NCBI GenBank assembly: GCA_013314775.1
Contig: JABUFB010000008.1
Coordinates: forward strand, 789,036-853,035
Length of the DNA stretch: 64,000 bases
Direction: 5' to 3'
Source: Armatimonadota bacterium
GTDB lineage: Bacteria > Armatimonadota > Zipacnadia > Zipacnadales > JABUFB01
This document shows, piece after piece, positions 53,740 through 62,264 of the stretch. A program made the position numbers and the translations under genes. The first letter of the stretch is position 1. Each line of letters starts with the position of its first letter. A model generated the notes under the pieces. That model saw nothing but the letters and a program-made list of their open reading frames with translations, had not been told where the DNA came from and searched no databases.

Positions 53740-54699
53740 TCAACCGGCCATCTCGCGGATGGTCCGGGTGATGTCATGTACCTGCGGGATCACGGCGTCT
53801 TCCAGCGGCGGGCTGTACGGCATGGGGATGTTGCGGCTGCCCAGCACCCTCGGCGCGGTTTTCAGCGCACCCATATCGGCCTCGACCACCAGGCGCACGA
53901 TCTCCGCGCCCGCTCCAGCGCGCTCGGAAGCCTCGTGGACGACCAGAAGGCGGCCGGTCTTGCGCACACTGGCAAGCACTGTTTCCAGATCGAAGGGCAC
54001 CAGACTTCGTGGATCAACCACTTCAACGCTGATCTCACCCTCCAGCCGCTTCGCCGCCTCCTGTGCTTTGATCGCGGCGTAGGACCAGGCGACGAGCGTG
54101 ATGTCCGTGCCCTCCTTCCGCACGCTTCCCTTGCCCAGCGGGACCGTATACTCTTCATCCGGGACCTCGCCCGCCAGTGGGTGCAGCAGGCGGTGCTGGA
54201 TGAACACCACTGGCCAGTCGTCGCGGATCGCACTTTTCATGAGGCCCTTGGCGTCGTAGGGCGTGGAGGGCATGACCACCTTCAGGCCAGGGGTATGGAT
54301 AAGCCAGGCCTCAAGGCTTTGGCTGTGATGGCCACCCTCACGAGTGCCGCAGCCGGCCGGGGTCTTGATGACCATCGGGGCTTTGTACGCGCCGCCGGAC
54401 ATGAGACTTAGCTTCGCGGCTTGATTGCAGACCTGGTCCATGCAGACGCCCAGGAAATCGCAGTACATGATCTCCACAACGGGCCGTAGCCCGGCGGCGG
54501 CAGCACCCACCGCAAGACCCGTGAACCCGGCCTCGGAGATCGGCGTCTGCCATGCACGCCGCTCCCGGAAAGCAGCGAACAGATCGTCGGCCTCCCGCAC
54601 CGAGCCGATGTCCTCGCCGATAACGAACACGCTCTCGTCGCGCTCCATCTCCTCGCGGAGCGCTTCTCCGATGGCTGCGGCATATGTGATCTCTCGCAT
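53740..54699 (-). CDS. 2-oxoacid dehydrogenase E1 component, beta subunit
   Basis: A 319-residue E1 beta subunit with transketolase pyrimidine-binding and C-terminal domains: REITYAAAIGEALREEMERD, VFVIGEDIG, ISEAGFTGLAVGAAAAGLRP, and C-terminal EVVDPRSLVPFDLETVLASV. It forms an alpha2beta2 thiamine diphosphate enzyme with the preceding gene. ATG 54699 is fixed by AGGAGG seven bases upstream. The closest families are the pyruvate/acetoin dehydrogenase E1 enzymes. No E2 or E3 gene is next to it, so the acceptor of the acyl or aldehyde unit is unknown. Confidence 0.9.
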   Translation of the reverse strand: MREITYAAAIGEALREEMERDESVFVIGEDIGSVREADDLFAAFRERRAWQTPISEAGFTGLAVGAAAAGLRPVVEIMYCDFLGVCMDQVCNQAAKLSLMSGGAYKAPMVIKTPAGCGTREGGHHSQSLEAWLIHTPGLKVVMPSTPYDAKGLMKSAIRDDWPVVFIQHRLLHPLAGEVPDEEYTVPLGKGSVRKEGTDITLVAWSYAAIKAQEAAKRLEGEISVEVVDPRSLVPFDLETVLASVRKTGRLLVVHEASERAGAGAEIVRLVVEADMGALKTAPRVLGSRNIPMPYSPPLEDAVIPQVHDITRTIREMAG

Positions 54700-54739
54700 G
54701 AGTTGTCCTCCTGTTGTGAACCTGCGGTTGCAGCGCGGG

Positions 54740-55780
54740 TCAGACCTCGAATGCGTCCAGCAGGGATGGATCGGGCAGGGGGCTTTCGATGGCGAAGGCT
54801 TCCGCCTCATCCACTTCGGCCAATACAGACTGGGTCATACCCGCGATGCCTTCGTCATCGATGACATCCCGCTCGCGCAGCAGGGCTTCGAACAGGACGA
54901 TCGGGTCGCGCTTCTTCCACTCTTCACATTCGGCCGGGTTCTGATGGCCCGCGGACACCCCACAATGGCCTTCGTAGCGGTACGTCTTCGCTTCAATGAA
55001 GGTCGGGCCGCCGCCGGTGCGAGCGCGATGGACGGCCTCGCCGGCCGCCTCGTATACGGCGGTCACGTCCTGACCGTCCACCACCACGCCGGGCATGCCA
55101 TAACCCGCCGCGCGCGGCGCAAGATCGTTGGTGGCCGCTGACAGGCCGTATGGGGTGGTATTTGCATACAGGTTGTTCTCGCAGACGAACAGGACAGGCA
55201 GCTTCCACAGGGCCGCCAGGTTCATGGATTCGTGCACGGTGCCCTGGTTTGCAGCGCCGTCGCCGAAGAATGCCACCGACACCTGGTCGCCGCCCCGGTA
55301 CTTTGCAGCGAAGGCTGGTCCCAGCGCGATCGGAACCTGTCCACCCACGATCCCGTTGCCGCCCAGGAAGCCGTGCTCTACGTCGAACAGGTGCATTGAA
55401 CCGCCGAAACCTCTGCTCAGGCCGGTGGTGCGGCCCATCAGTTCGGCCAGCGCAGGCTTCAGGCCGCAGCCTTTGGCGATGGCGTGCCCGTGGGATCGAT
55501 GGCTGCTGACGATCAGGTCATCGTGGCGAAGATGAGTGCAGACGCCGACAGACACGGCCTCCTGCCCGATGGACAGGTGCACCGCCCCGCCGATCATTCC
55601 GCTGCTGGCGAAGTCGTATCCCACGCAAGACATGAGTTGGTCGGAGGTGCGCGCTTCCTCTTCGGGGTCGGCGATGGAGCAGTAACCCCGATAGTCATAA
55701 AAGTCCTTCAGGCGCTCCTCGAAGAACCGTATGCGCATCATCTGGCGCAGCATTCGAAGGGCGATGTCATCGGGTATCAT
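54740..55780 (-). CDS. 2-oxoacid dehydrogenase E1 component, alpha subunit
   Basis: A 346-residue thiamine diphosphate-dependent subunit. The ThDP motif FFGDGAANQGTVHESMN runs to the VLFVCENNLYA end near residue 205, and HGHAIAKGCGL and GRTTGLSRGFGGSMHLFD, with the phosphorylation-loop-like region, are family marks. SAGHQNPAECEEWKKRDPI closes the domain. ATG 55780 is preferred to ATG 55795 because GGAGGAG lies just upstream. It is 40 bp before E1 beta and 27 bp behind an MtaA/UroD-like gene. The substrate could be pyruvate, acetoin or a branched 2-oxoacid. Confidence 0.9.
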   Translation of the reverse strand: MIPDDIALRMLRQMMRIRFFEERLKDFYDYRGYCSIADPEEEARTSDQLMSCVGYDFASSGMIGGAVHLSIGQEAVSVGVCTHLRHDDLIVSSHRSHGHAIAKGCGLKPALAELMGRTTGLSRGFGGSMHLFDVEHGFLGGNGIVGGQVPIALGPAFAAKYRGGDQVSVAFFGDGAANQGTVHESMNLAALWKLPVLFVCENNLYANTTPYGLSAATNDLAPRAAGYGMPGVVVDGQDVTAVYEAAGEAVHRARTGGGPTFIEAKTYRYEGHCGVSAGHQNPAECEEWKKRDPIVLFEALLRERDVIDDEGIAGMTQSVLAEVDEAEAFAIESPLPDPSLLDAFEV

Positions 55781-55807
55781 GCCGGTCTCCTCCATTGGCT
55801 ACAAAGC

Positions 55808-57049
55808 TCACACGCTGATGGGATACGAGCCGAACTCAAGCGCAGCCTCGTAGGCCGCCTGGATATTCTGTGGCGGCGTATTCGGCTGAATGTTGTGCAC
55901 GGGGTTAAACACGAAACCGCCGCCCGGCGCGAAGATGCGGATCCGCTCCCGAACCTCATCGCGCACCTCCTCCGGCGTGCCGAAGGGCAGCGTGGACTGG
56001 GTCTCCACTCCCCCACCCCAGAAGGTGAGGCGATCACCGTACTCCTGCTTGAGCTTCACCGGATCCATTCCCGCGGCGGAAGTCTGGACGGGGTTGAGAG
56101 CATCCAGGCCCGCATCCACGAGCATCCCTATGAGATTGGCGATGCTGCCGCAGGAGTGCTCAAATATGCGCCAGGTTGTGTTCTCGTGAATCCACGCGAA
56201 CTGCGCTGCGAGCCCGGGAAGATAGAGTTCGGCGAATGTCTCGCGCGAGAACCACTCGGAACGTTGCGTTCCGAAGTCCAGTCCGGTAACCGCAATCACA
56301 TCGACCGCATTGCCCAATTCCCCCCAAAGCACCTCAAGATTCTCCAGCGCGGCCTGTGTGGAAAGCTCGAAGAGGGCCTTCACGTAGCCGGGATCTGCCG
56401 CAAGCAGCGTCCACCAGTCGGTGAGCGTCCCCACGTAGCGCAGCCCCAGGTACGGCCATGCGCCGAGGATCAGTGCCTTGTCGGTGCTTTTTCGCAAGCT
56501 GTTCGCCCTGCCCGAGAGCCACTCAAGGTCACCTTCGGACACGCGCCAGTTCAGCGAAGCTTTCTCAACCTCGGCAATCGGAGGCGGCTGCCAGTCCAGA
56601 TGCCAGTCGCCATACCCGATGGTGTCGAAGTAGAAGCCATCTTTGGGCATGCGGCAGGTGTACTTTCCCGTGCCCCCTTCGCTCGCTGGAAACAGCCAGT
56701 CACCATTGGGCCCGGTGTCCACGCTGAACCCTCCGGGCACGAGCACCCGGGTGCCATCCATGAGCGTCCAGGGCTTCCAGTTCTCTGCCCGCAATCCCAT
56801 GGTAAGTGCCGGCGGCTCCACAGGCAGGCAGTCCAGGCTCAGGCGCTCCACCAGGTCCATCTCCACTTCGCCCAGCATCTGATAGGCGTCATACACCTTG
56901 ACCGGGCGGTCCTCCAGCCCCAGACGCCTGCGCAGGCGGTCCAGAGACGTGGCGGCGATCCCCGTGACGAAACTGCCGCCGAGGTCGAGAGGCACCCGGT
57001 CGGGTTCGCGGTGGTCGAGTGCGGCAAGGACACGTTCGCGGCTGGTCAT
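55808..57049 (-). CDS. Uroporphyrinogen decarboxylase/MtaA-like protein (paralog 1)
   Basis: A 413-residue TIM-barrel protein of the UroD/cobalamin-methyltransferase superfamily: MTSRERVLAALDHREPDRVP at the N-terminus is the family start. A HSCG motif (H-x-C-G as in zinc ligands of MtaA-type enzymes) lies near residue 295, but the C-terminal FNPVHNIQPNTPP has Val where the third ligand Cys would be. Such proteins in Armatimonadota- and Planctomycetes-type genomes are often annotated as UroD without haem genes nearby; a methyl-transfer or demethylation role is a guess. GGAGG eight bases upstream supports ATG 57049. It is 28 bp behind paralog 2. Confidence 0.82.
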   Translation of the reverse strand: MTSRERVLAALDHREPDRVPLDLGGSFVTGIAATSLDRLRRRLGLEDRPVKVYDAYQMLGEVEMDLVERLSLDCLPVEPPALTMGLRAENWKPWTLMDGTRVLVPGGFSVDTGPNGDWLFPASEGGTGKYTCRMPKDGFYFDTIGYGDWHLDWQPPPIAEVEKASLNWRVSEGDLEWLSGRANSLRKSTDKALILGAWPYLGLRYVGTLTDWWTLLAADPGYVKALFELSTQAALENLEVLWGELGNAVDVIAVTGLDFGTQRSEWFSRETFAELYLPGLAAQFAWIHENTTWRIFEHSCGSIANLIGMLVDAGLDALNPVQTSAAGMDPVKLKQEYGDRLTFWGGGVETQSTLPFGTPEEVRDEVRERIRIFAPGGGFVFNPVHNIQPNTPPQNIQAAYEAALEFGSYPISV

Positions 57050-57077
57050 CGTTTGCCCTCCCGGGGGTACGGCCGAA

Positions 57078-58121
57078 TCAAAGCCACGAATTCTCATAGG
57101 CGGTGTCATACATGGCCACGATGTTCTCCGGCGGACTGATAGCCTGGATGTTGTGGCAGGGCCCAAGGATATAGCCGCCGCCGGCACCAAGAATGCGTAG
57201 ATTATCCAGGACTTCGGCAGCGACCTCATCCACGGTGCCGAAGGGGAGTGTCTGCTGATTGTCCATGGCCCCGTGGAAGACCAGTTTGTCGCCGAAATCG
57301 CGCTTGAGGGCCTCGCGATCCATGCCTTCGCAGCGCCACTGGATTGGATCGAGGACGTCCATTCCCACGGAAATCATGTTGGGAACGTTTTCCCGCACCG
57401 CTCCGTCACTATGGTGGAAGGCGTATGCCCCGGCGGAATGCACCAGGTCCACCATGCGCTTCATGTGCGGCATGAAAAACTCCTCAATGTGCTTGAGAGA
57501 GATGAGCAGCCCCTTCTGCGAGCCGACGTCTTCGGCAACCCACGACCAGATAACCATGCCGGGGATCATTTCGTATATGCGCTCGGCCTTCCGATAACAG
57601 TGGTCGTACAGCTTGCCCAGGACGTAGTGGACCATCTCGGGGTTCTCGACGAGGTCAATGTAGCCCTGGGCCACGCCACGCAGCCACTTGTAAGTGGCGA
57701 AGGGCTCTGACCAGCCGCCGCGGATGACCTGATCTTCTTTGCCCTTGACCTGGTCGGGGATGTGAGAGAAGTCCCACCAGTCGATGCTTGGCCACTGGTA
57801 CTCGGCCTCGATCTCGGCGACCGAGTTGAACCGAGCAAGAGGATGGTGGATCGCATCTTCATACTGCCCGATGCCGTAATCCGTGGCCTGGTATCCGATC
57901 CCGTATTCGTCGGTGTGCGGAGGTAGGTCGGGGCCGATCCATCGCGGGCCAACATCCACGATGGGGTCGAAATGCAGGCGCTCGGCCAATTGATCCATGT
58001 TGGCCAACCCGAGATACTCCAGGAGCTTACGGGTGGCCTCCGGGGTCGCCCGGTAATCGGCCGGGATGCGGTCGGCTCTTTCGTGGTTGAGGGTACGCAG
58101 CCATCGTTCGCGGGGAGTCAT
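57078..58121 (-). CDS. Uroporphyrinogen decarboxylase/MtaA-like protein (paralog 2)
   Basis: A 347-residue protein of the same superfamily, starting MTPRERWLRTLNHERADRIP. The motif equivalent to HSCG reads HHSDG (Cys replaced by Asp), while the C-terminal GPCHNIQAISPPENI retains the late Cys. The two paralogs therefore each keep a different part of the zinc-ligand set. GGAGGG near the ATG at 58121 supports the start. It is the first gene of the minus-strand five-gene operon and faces marR across 170 bp. Confidence 0.82.
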   Translation of the reverse strand: MTPRERWLRTLNHERADRIPADYRATPEATRKLLEYLGLANMDQLAERLHFDPIVDVGPRWIGPDLPPHTDEYGIGYQATDYGIGQYEDAIHHPLARFNSVAEIEAEYQWPSIDWWDFSHIPDQVKGKEDQVIRGGWSEPFATYKWLRGVAQGYIDLVENPEMVHYVLGKLYDHCYRKAERIYEMIPGMVIWSWVAEDVGSQKGLLISLKHIEEFFMPHMKRMVDLVHSAGAYAFHHSDGAVRENVPNMISVGMDVLDPIQWRCEGMDREALKRDFGDKLVFHGAMDNQQTLPFGTVDEVAAEVLDNLRILGAGGGYILGPCHNIQAISPPENIVAMYDTAYENSWL

Positions 58122-58240
58122 CTCGTCCCTCCGATGTCAGTGCGTTCGTGGTAAGCACTGTTCACCAGGCGCCGGGCGTTTCCTGCCTGGCCGGGCAGGT
58201 CTTTCGCGGCGGATGGCGAATCTTGCCGTTGGAAGTACCA

Positions 58241-58269
58241 TTGTCATTTATATATTTCACGTGTAAAAT
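58241..58269 (+). promoter_or_regulatory. Sigma70-type promoter of the marR-efflux operon
   Basis: TTGTCA (58241-58246), 17 bases, TAAAAT (58264-58269) on the plus strand in an AT-rich island. marR begins 23 bases past the -10 box, with GGAGG (58280-58284) between them. Confidence 0.65.
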
Positions 58270-58270
58270 A
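58253..58270. promoter_or_regulatory. Candidate MarR operator palindrome
   Basis: TATTTCACGTGTAAAATA is an 18-base imperfect palindrome (13 of 18 positions match its reverse complement) lying on the -10 box of the marR promoter. MarR proteins bind such 16-20 bp palindromes to repress their own operon. No second copy was seen. Confidence 0.5.
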
Positions 58271-58291
58271 CTGTTACCCGGAGGTTCTCAG

Positions 58292-58738
58292 GTGTCCTAC
58301 GCGCTGACCCTATCGATGCGTGTGTGGTTGTCGACGCTGCGGATGACCATGTCCGTGCGCCGGTGCACGCGTGCCATGTTCCAGGAGTACGACCTGTCGG
58401 GGCCACAGTTCGGAGTGCTTCGGGTACTGCATGCAGCGGGAGCTGACGGGTTGAAACTCAGCGAGGTCAGCGACGCTTTGCACGTCACTTGCGGGAATAT
58501 CACGAGCCTTGTGGATGGACTTGAGCAGCGGGGTCTTGTGGTGCGAGAGCCGCACCCGGGCGATCGGCGCGTGGTCATGGCGAGGTTGACGCAATCGGGC
58601 ACTGAAGTCTTCAACGAACTCGCGCCGCGGTATTCTGAGCGGATAGACGGCATCATGAGCTGTCTTACTGCTGAGGAGCAGGAGACGTTGGCCGACCTTC
58701 TCGACCGCGTGGCGGAGCACGTAGCCCGGGAGGAATGA
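58292..58738 (+). CDS. MarR-family transcriptional regulator
   Basis: A 148-residue winged-helix repressor: SGPQFGVLRVLHAAGADGLKLSEV leads to the recognition helix CGNITSLVDGLEQRGLV and the wing PHPGDRRVVMARLTQSG. GTG 58292 is set by GGAGG seven bases upstream; the longer frame back to 58148 crosses the promoter. It overlaps the TolC gene (ATGA), so regulator and export genes share one message and probably one autorepression circuit. The inducing ligand is not known. Regulation of the divergent UroD/E1 operon is also possible. Confidence 0.9.
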   Translation: MSYALTLSMRVWLSTLRMTMSVRRCTRAMFQEYDLSGPQFGVLRVLHAAGADGLKLSEVSDALHVTCGNITSLVDGLEQRGLVVREPHPGDRRVVMARLTQSGTEVFNELAPRYSERIDGIMSCLTAEEQETLADLLDRVAEHVAREE

Positions 58739-60312
58739 TGCCAGGAGTAATCGCATCGACGAATGGGGCGGGAGTTCCCGTCCCGATCAGCCGAGCCTAT
58801 GTTCTCCGAGCACTGTGGTGGCTCTACGTTGCAGGCGCTGCACTGACCTCGCTGACCACAGCAACTGCGGCAGATGATCAGGTAGGAGTCTTCGTGGTCG
58901 GGCCGGCCGGCGACACTCTTGCCCCGACCGGGGAGCAGCTTTCGCTGGGCCCTCAGCACGGCGACCCTTCGACAGGAACGGAACAGCCCGCGTGGACGCT
59001 GGATCTGCTCGCTCCCGAGACGAGCCCCACCACCTCTGGCAGCAGAGACGCTCCCTCCACGAACCTCGCGATCCGGCAGATCACGCCCGAGCAGGCAGCG
59101 CAGATCGCGGTTCGCGAAAGTCTCCAGCTTGACCTGAATACCGCCACGATCCAGCAGGCTGAGGCCGATCTTCTCCGTGCCCTGGGCCTGGATGATGTCA
59201 CCCTGAGCGCCGGGATGACCCTGGGCCGCACCGGCCCGTCCACGTCGACTGTCTATACGAAGCCCGACGGCACCACCGGGGTGCGCGAATCGGACAACAC
59301 GATCACCACCCAGCGTCTGTCTTTGAGCAAGACGCTGAGCATCGGCCGACAGCTTGAGCGCCAACGGAAGGTCGCGCGGAGATCCCTGGATCAGGCCCGA
59401 CTCTCACGGGACGTCGTCTCCCGCGCACTGGACCTCACTGCCCGCGAGCTCGCCTACGAAGTTCTGCGCACGGAACAGATCATCCGCGTGGCCGTGGACC
59501 AGGCCAATGCCCTCGCCGAACACCTGGCAGTGAGCAAGGATCTGCTGGAAGTGGGATCGGTGGCGCGTTTCGAGGTCGTTCAGGCCGAGACTGAACTGGC
59601 TCGAGCCCAGGGAGACGTGATCGCTGCCCGCACCGATTACGAGCGCGCCCTCGCCAGTCTGCGCCGTCTCCTCGTGATGCCCCAGGATCAGCCCCTGATG
59701 GTGATACCCGGAGAAGAGCCTCCGCTGCCGCAGGGTGACGAGAACGCCCTAGTGAAAATCGCGCTGGAACGACGACCGGAGGCTCTCGAAGCAGCCGCAG
59801 CTGTGGAGGTTGCCACGGCGCGCCTGCAGCTGGCGTTCACCTCCCGCAATGTCAGCGTCGGTGTGTCCGGGTCCATGTCGCGAGACGAGATCGGGCTCTC
59901 CACCAGCGACTGGCAATGGCAGATTGCGGTGTCAGCCACGAAGCCGATCTTCGACGGCCGCCAGGAGGAGAGCGAGGTTCTGGGGGCCCGTGCACGTCTG
60001 GATGCGGCGCAGGTGAGTCTGCGGGAAGTCCAGGAAGATATTGCGCTCGACGTGCGCGACGCCTCAATTCTGCTGCAAGACGCTCGCGAGCGCTTGCGAG
60101 TGGCCCGGCAGGGCCTCATCGAGGCTCGCGAGCGGTATGAGATCGCGCGGGTACGGTACGAGACAGGGTACGCCTTGGGCATTGAGGTGCTTGACGCCCA
60201 GGCATCTTTGACTCGCGCGGACGCGGATGTCGTGAACGCACAGTATAACCTCCAGGTGGCCACTGTCCGCCTGAGGTCCGCGGTGGGTCTGTGGGGTCAG
60301 CAAACGGAGTAG
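58738..60312 (+). CDS. TolC-family outer membrane efflux channel
   Basis: A 524-residue outer-membrane factor. The N-terminal leader contains a hydrophobic segment (WWLYVAGAALTSLTTATAA) and is longer than usual; a low-complexity Pro/Thr/Ser part follows to about residue 115. Two TolC repeats are seen: ITPEQAAQIAVRESLQLD to DLLEVGSVARFEVVQAETEL, and the second, with RYETGYALGIEVLDAQASLTRADADVVNAQYN at the end. It forms the exit duct for the adaptor and ABC pump encoded after it. ATG 58738 is used because the ATG at 58735 lies against the GGAGG. Presence of TolC argues for an outer membrane. Confidence 0.88.
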   Translation: MPGVIASTNGAGVPVPISRAYVLRALWWLYVAGAALTSLTTATAADDQVGVFVVGPAGDTLAPTGEQLSLGPQHGDPSTGTEQPAWTLDLLAPETSPTTSGSRDAPSTNLAIRQITPEQAAQIAVRESLQLDLNTATIQQAEADLLRALGLDDVTLSAGMTLGRTGPSTSTVYTKPDGTTGVRESDNTITTQRLSLSKTLSIGRQLERQRKVARRSLDQARLSRDVVSRALDLTARELAYEVLRTEQIIRVAVDQANALAEHLAVSKDLLEVGSVARFEVVQAETELARAQGDVIAARTDYERALASLRRLLVMPQDQPLMVIPGEEPPLPQGDENALVKIALERRPEALEAAAAVEVATARLQLAFTSRNVSVGVSGSMSRDEIGLSTSDWQWQIAVSATKPIFDGRQEESEVLGARARLDAAQVSLREVQEDIALDVRDASILLQDARERLRVARQGLIEARERYEIARVRYETGYALGIEVLDAQASLTRADADVVNAQYNLQVATVRLRSAVGLWGQQTE

Positions 60313-60358
60313 CCCGGAGCCGGCAGCAACGCTCCCTGCCCGGCGGAGGTCAGGCAAT

Positions 60359-62260
60359 ATGCGCATCGTGAGAAAGGCCGCTGGACCCGCAATCGCCATC
60401 CTCGTGCTGGTGGGACTGTGGTACTGGTTCTTCGGCAGGAAGAAGCAGGAGGCAGGCCCCCCGGTGGCGACGGCGACAGTGGAGCGGAGGGACCTGGTGG
60501 TGTCGGTTGTTGCAGTCGGCGCCATCGAGCCCCTGACCACAGTTGATGTAAAGGCCAACGTGGCCGGGGAGATCATCGAGATGGCCGTTGATCGCGGCGA
60601 CTCGGTGCTGAAGGGAGACCTCATCGCCCGCATTGACCCCACCGAGACGAAGACGCAATTTGAGCAGGCGCAGGCGAACGTCCAGTCCGCCAATGCCCGG
60701 GTCGCAGAACGCGCCACGGACCAGACGCGCCAGAGTCGTTCGACCAGCGCACAAGTCAGCGCTGCATCCAGTTCGATCCGTTCGGCGGATGCCCGAGTGC
60801 GACAGGCCGAGAGTTCGCTGGCATATCAGCGGCGGGTGACTGAGACCGAGATCCGGCAGGCCCAGGAGGCCGTGGAGACTGCGAAGGCCCGGGTCCGGGC
60901 AGCGGAGGCTCGGGCCAACGCGCAACCGGGCATCACAACCGCAGCAATCACGCGGGCTGAGGCTGCGCTCCGGGCCAGCAAGGAGAGCCTGTCCAAACTC
61001 ACGAGCGCAACACAGCCTCAGGAACGGGCTGCCGTCAAGGCGCAACTCGCAGCGGCGAAAATCGCGCTGGATACGGAAGAGAAGAAGTTGCAGCGGATCG
61101 AGCGTCTGCTACAACGCGGCGGGGCTTCCCAGCAAGAGCTGGATACACAGCAGAGCCTGGTCGCTGACGCCCAAGATCGCTACGCAAGTGCGCAGGCTGC
61201 GGCGGACACATTGTCCCAGAAACAAGCGGCAGAGCTCCAGGAGGCCCAGGCACAGGTGGATCAGGCCGAGGCGAGTCTGGAGACCGCGCGCGCCGGGGCA
61301 GTGGACATTGAGGTGGCCCGCGAGGAGCTTGCCACCGCGCGGGCGTCTTTGCGGGAGGCCGAGGCTGCTCTTGTCAGGGCGCAGGCGGGCAGAGCCCAGG
61401 ACGCAGTGAAAGAGGACGAACTCAAAGCTGCACGGGCCGCCGCGGGCGAAGCAAGAGCACAGCTGGCCGTTGCGCGGGCAAATACGCTCGCGGCAGTCAC
61501 GGCGGCGCATCAGGTCACTCAAGCCAGAGCGGATACCCTGAGCAGCAAGGCTCAGCTGGACAACGCCAGGAAGAACCTGGCGTACACCACGGTCGTCGCA
61601 CCTCGTGACGGCCTCGTTATCGACCGCTATGTGGAGGAGGGCACGGTCATCTCCTCGGGGCGATCCGCGGTGGCCACCGGGCCCAGCATCATCACGATCG
61701 CCGATGTGAGCCGCATGTTCGTCCTGGCCGAAGTGGACGAAGCGGACATCGGACAGGTGAAGGTCGGGCAGCCTGCGGAAGTCCAGGTGGAGACCCTCCC
61801 CGACAAGATCTTCGCCGGCAAGGTAGTCCAGATGTACCCGCGGGGAACCGTGGAAAACGATGTGGTCACCTTCATGGTGCGCGTGGAGATACTGGAGCCA
61901 AATCCACTCTTGAAGCCGGCAATGACGGCCGAGGTGAAAATCATCTGCGCCCGCAAGAGGCAGGTGCTCGCCGCGCCTACCGAGGCGATTTTCCGCATTG
62001 AGGGCCAGTCGGTCGCCGAACTGTACAAGGGCGAGGATGTGCCGCCTGAGCGGGTCCCGGTGGTGACAGGTCTCGCAGACTTCGAATGGACCGAGATTGT
62101 CTCGGGCCTGAAGGAAGGAGACCAACTGGTCCTTGAGTCGACGGGCGGAATGGGTGGCCCCGGCGGCAGGCCAGGCGACAACTCGCGCCCCGGCGGCTCA
62201 CAGGAAAACATGCGGCGCATGATGCGCATGGGCGGCGGTCCGGGAGGCGGACGGCGCTAA
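60359..62260 (+). CDS. MacA/HlyD-type periplasmic adaptor with very long coiled-coil hairpin
   Basis: A 633-residue membrane-fusion protein. A single N-terminal transmembrane helix (AIAILVLVGLWYWFF) is followed by the first half of a lipoyl domain (NVAGEIIEMAVDRGDSVLKG, about residue 63). An Ala/Glu/Gln/Arg-rich helical region of about 300 residues then precedes the second lipoyl half (TTVVAPRDGLVIDRYVEEG, about residue 408) and the beta-barrel and membrane-proximal parts. Typical MacA has a total length of about 370, so the hairpin is far longer. A Gly/Arg/Met-rich tail closes the protein. It links the ABC pump to the TolC channel and begins 46 bp after tolC. Confidence 0.87.
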   Translation: MRIVRKAAGPAIAILVLVGLWYWFFGRKKQEAGPPVATATVERRDLVVSVVAVGAIEPLTTVDVKANVAGEIIEMAVDRGDSVLKGDLIARIDPTETKTQFEQAQANVQSANARVAERATDQTRQSRSTSAQVSAASSSIRSADARVRQAESSLAYQRRVTETEIRQAQEAVETAKARVRAAEARANAQPGITTAAITRAEAALRASKESLSKLTSATQPQERAAVKAQLAAAKIALDTEEKKLQRIERLLQRGGASQQELDTQQSLVADAQDRYASAQAAADTLSQKQAAELQEAQAQVDQAEASLETARAGAVDIEVAREELATARASLREAEAALVRAQAGRAQDAVKEDELKAARAAAGEARAQLAVARANTLAAVTAAHQVTQARADTLSSKAQLDNARKNLAYTTVVAPRDGLVIDRYVEEGTVISSGRSAVATGPSIITIADVSRMFVLAEVDEADIGQVKVGQPAEVQVETLPDKIFAGKVVQMYPRGTVENDVVTFMVRVEILEPNPLLKPAMTAEVKIICARKRQVLAAPTEAIFRIEGQSVAELYKGEDVPPERVPVVTGLADFEWTEIVSGLKEGDQLVLESTGGMGGPGGRPGDNSRPGGSQENMRRMMRMGGGPGGGRR

Positions 62261-62264
62261 CGCT

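Noticed and set aside
52789-54411. Plus-strand open frame of 540 codons opposite the oxidoreductase and E1 beta genes
   Set aside because: Crosses the boundary of two confident genes and has no recognisable domain.
55484-57139. Plus-strand open frame of 551 codons opposite E1 alpha and UroD-like paralog 1
   Set aside because: Spans two well-supported minus-strand genes and their intergenic gap; composition is typical of an antisense shadow.
55808-58121. Reading the two UroD-like genes as true hemE
   Set aside because: They are tandem paralogs with zinc-type His/Cys motifs, no haem genes nearby and catabolic neighbours; the MtaA-like reading fits better.
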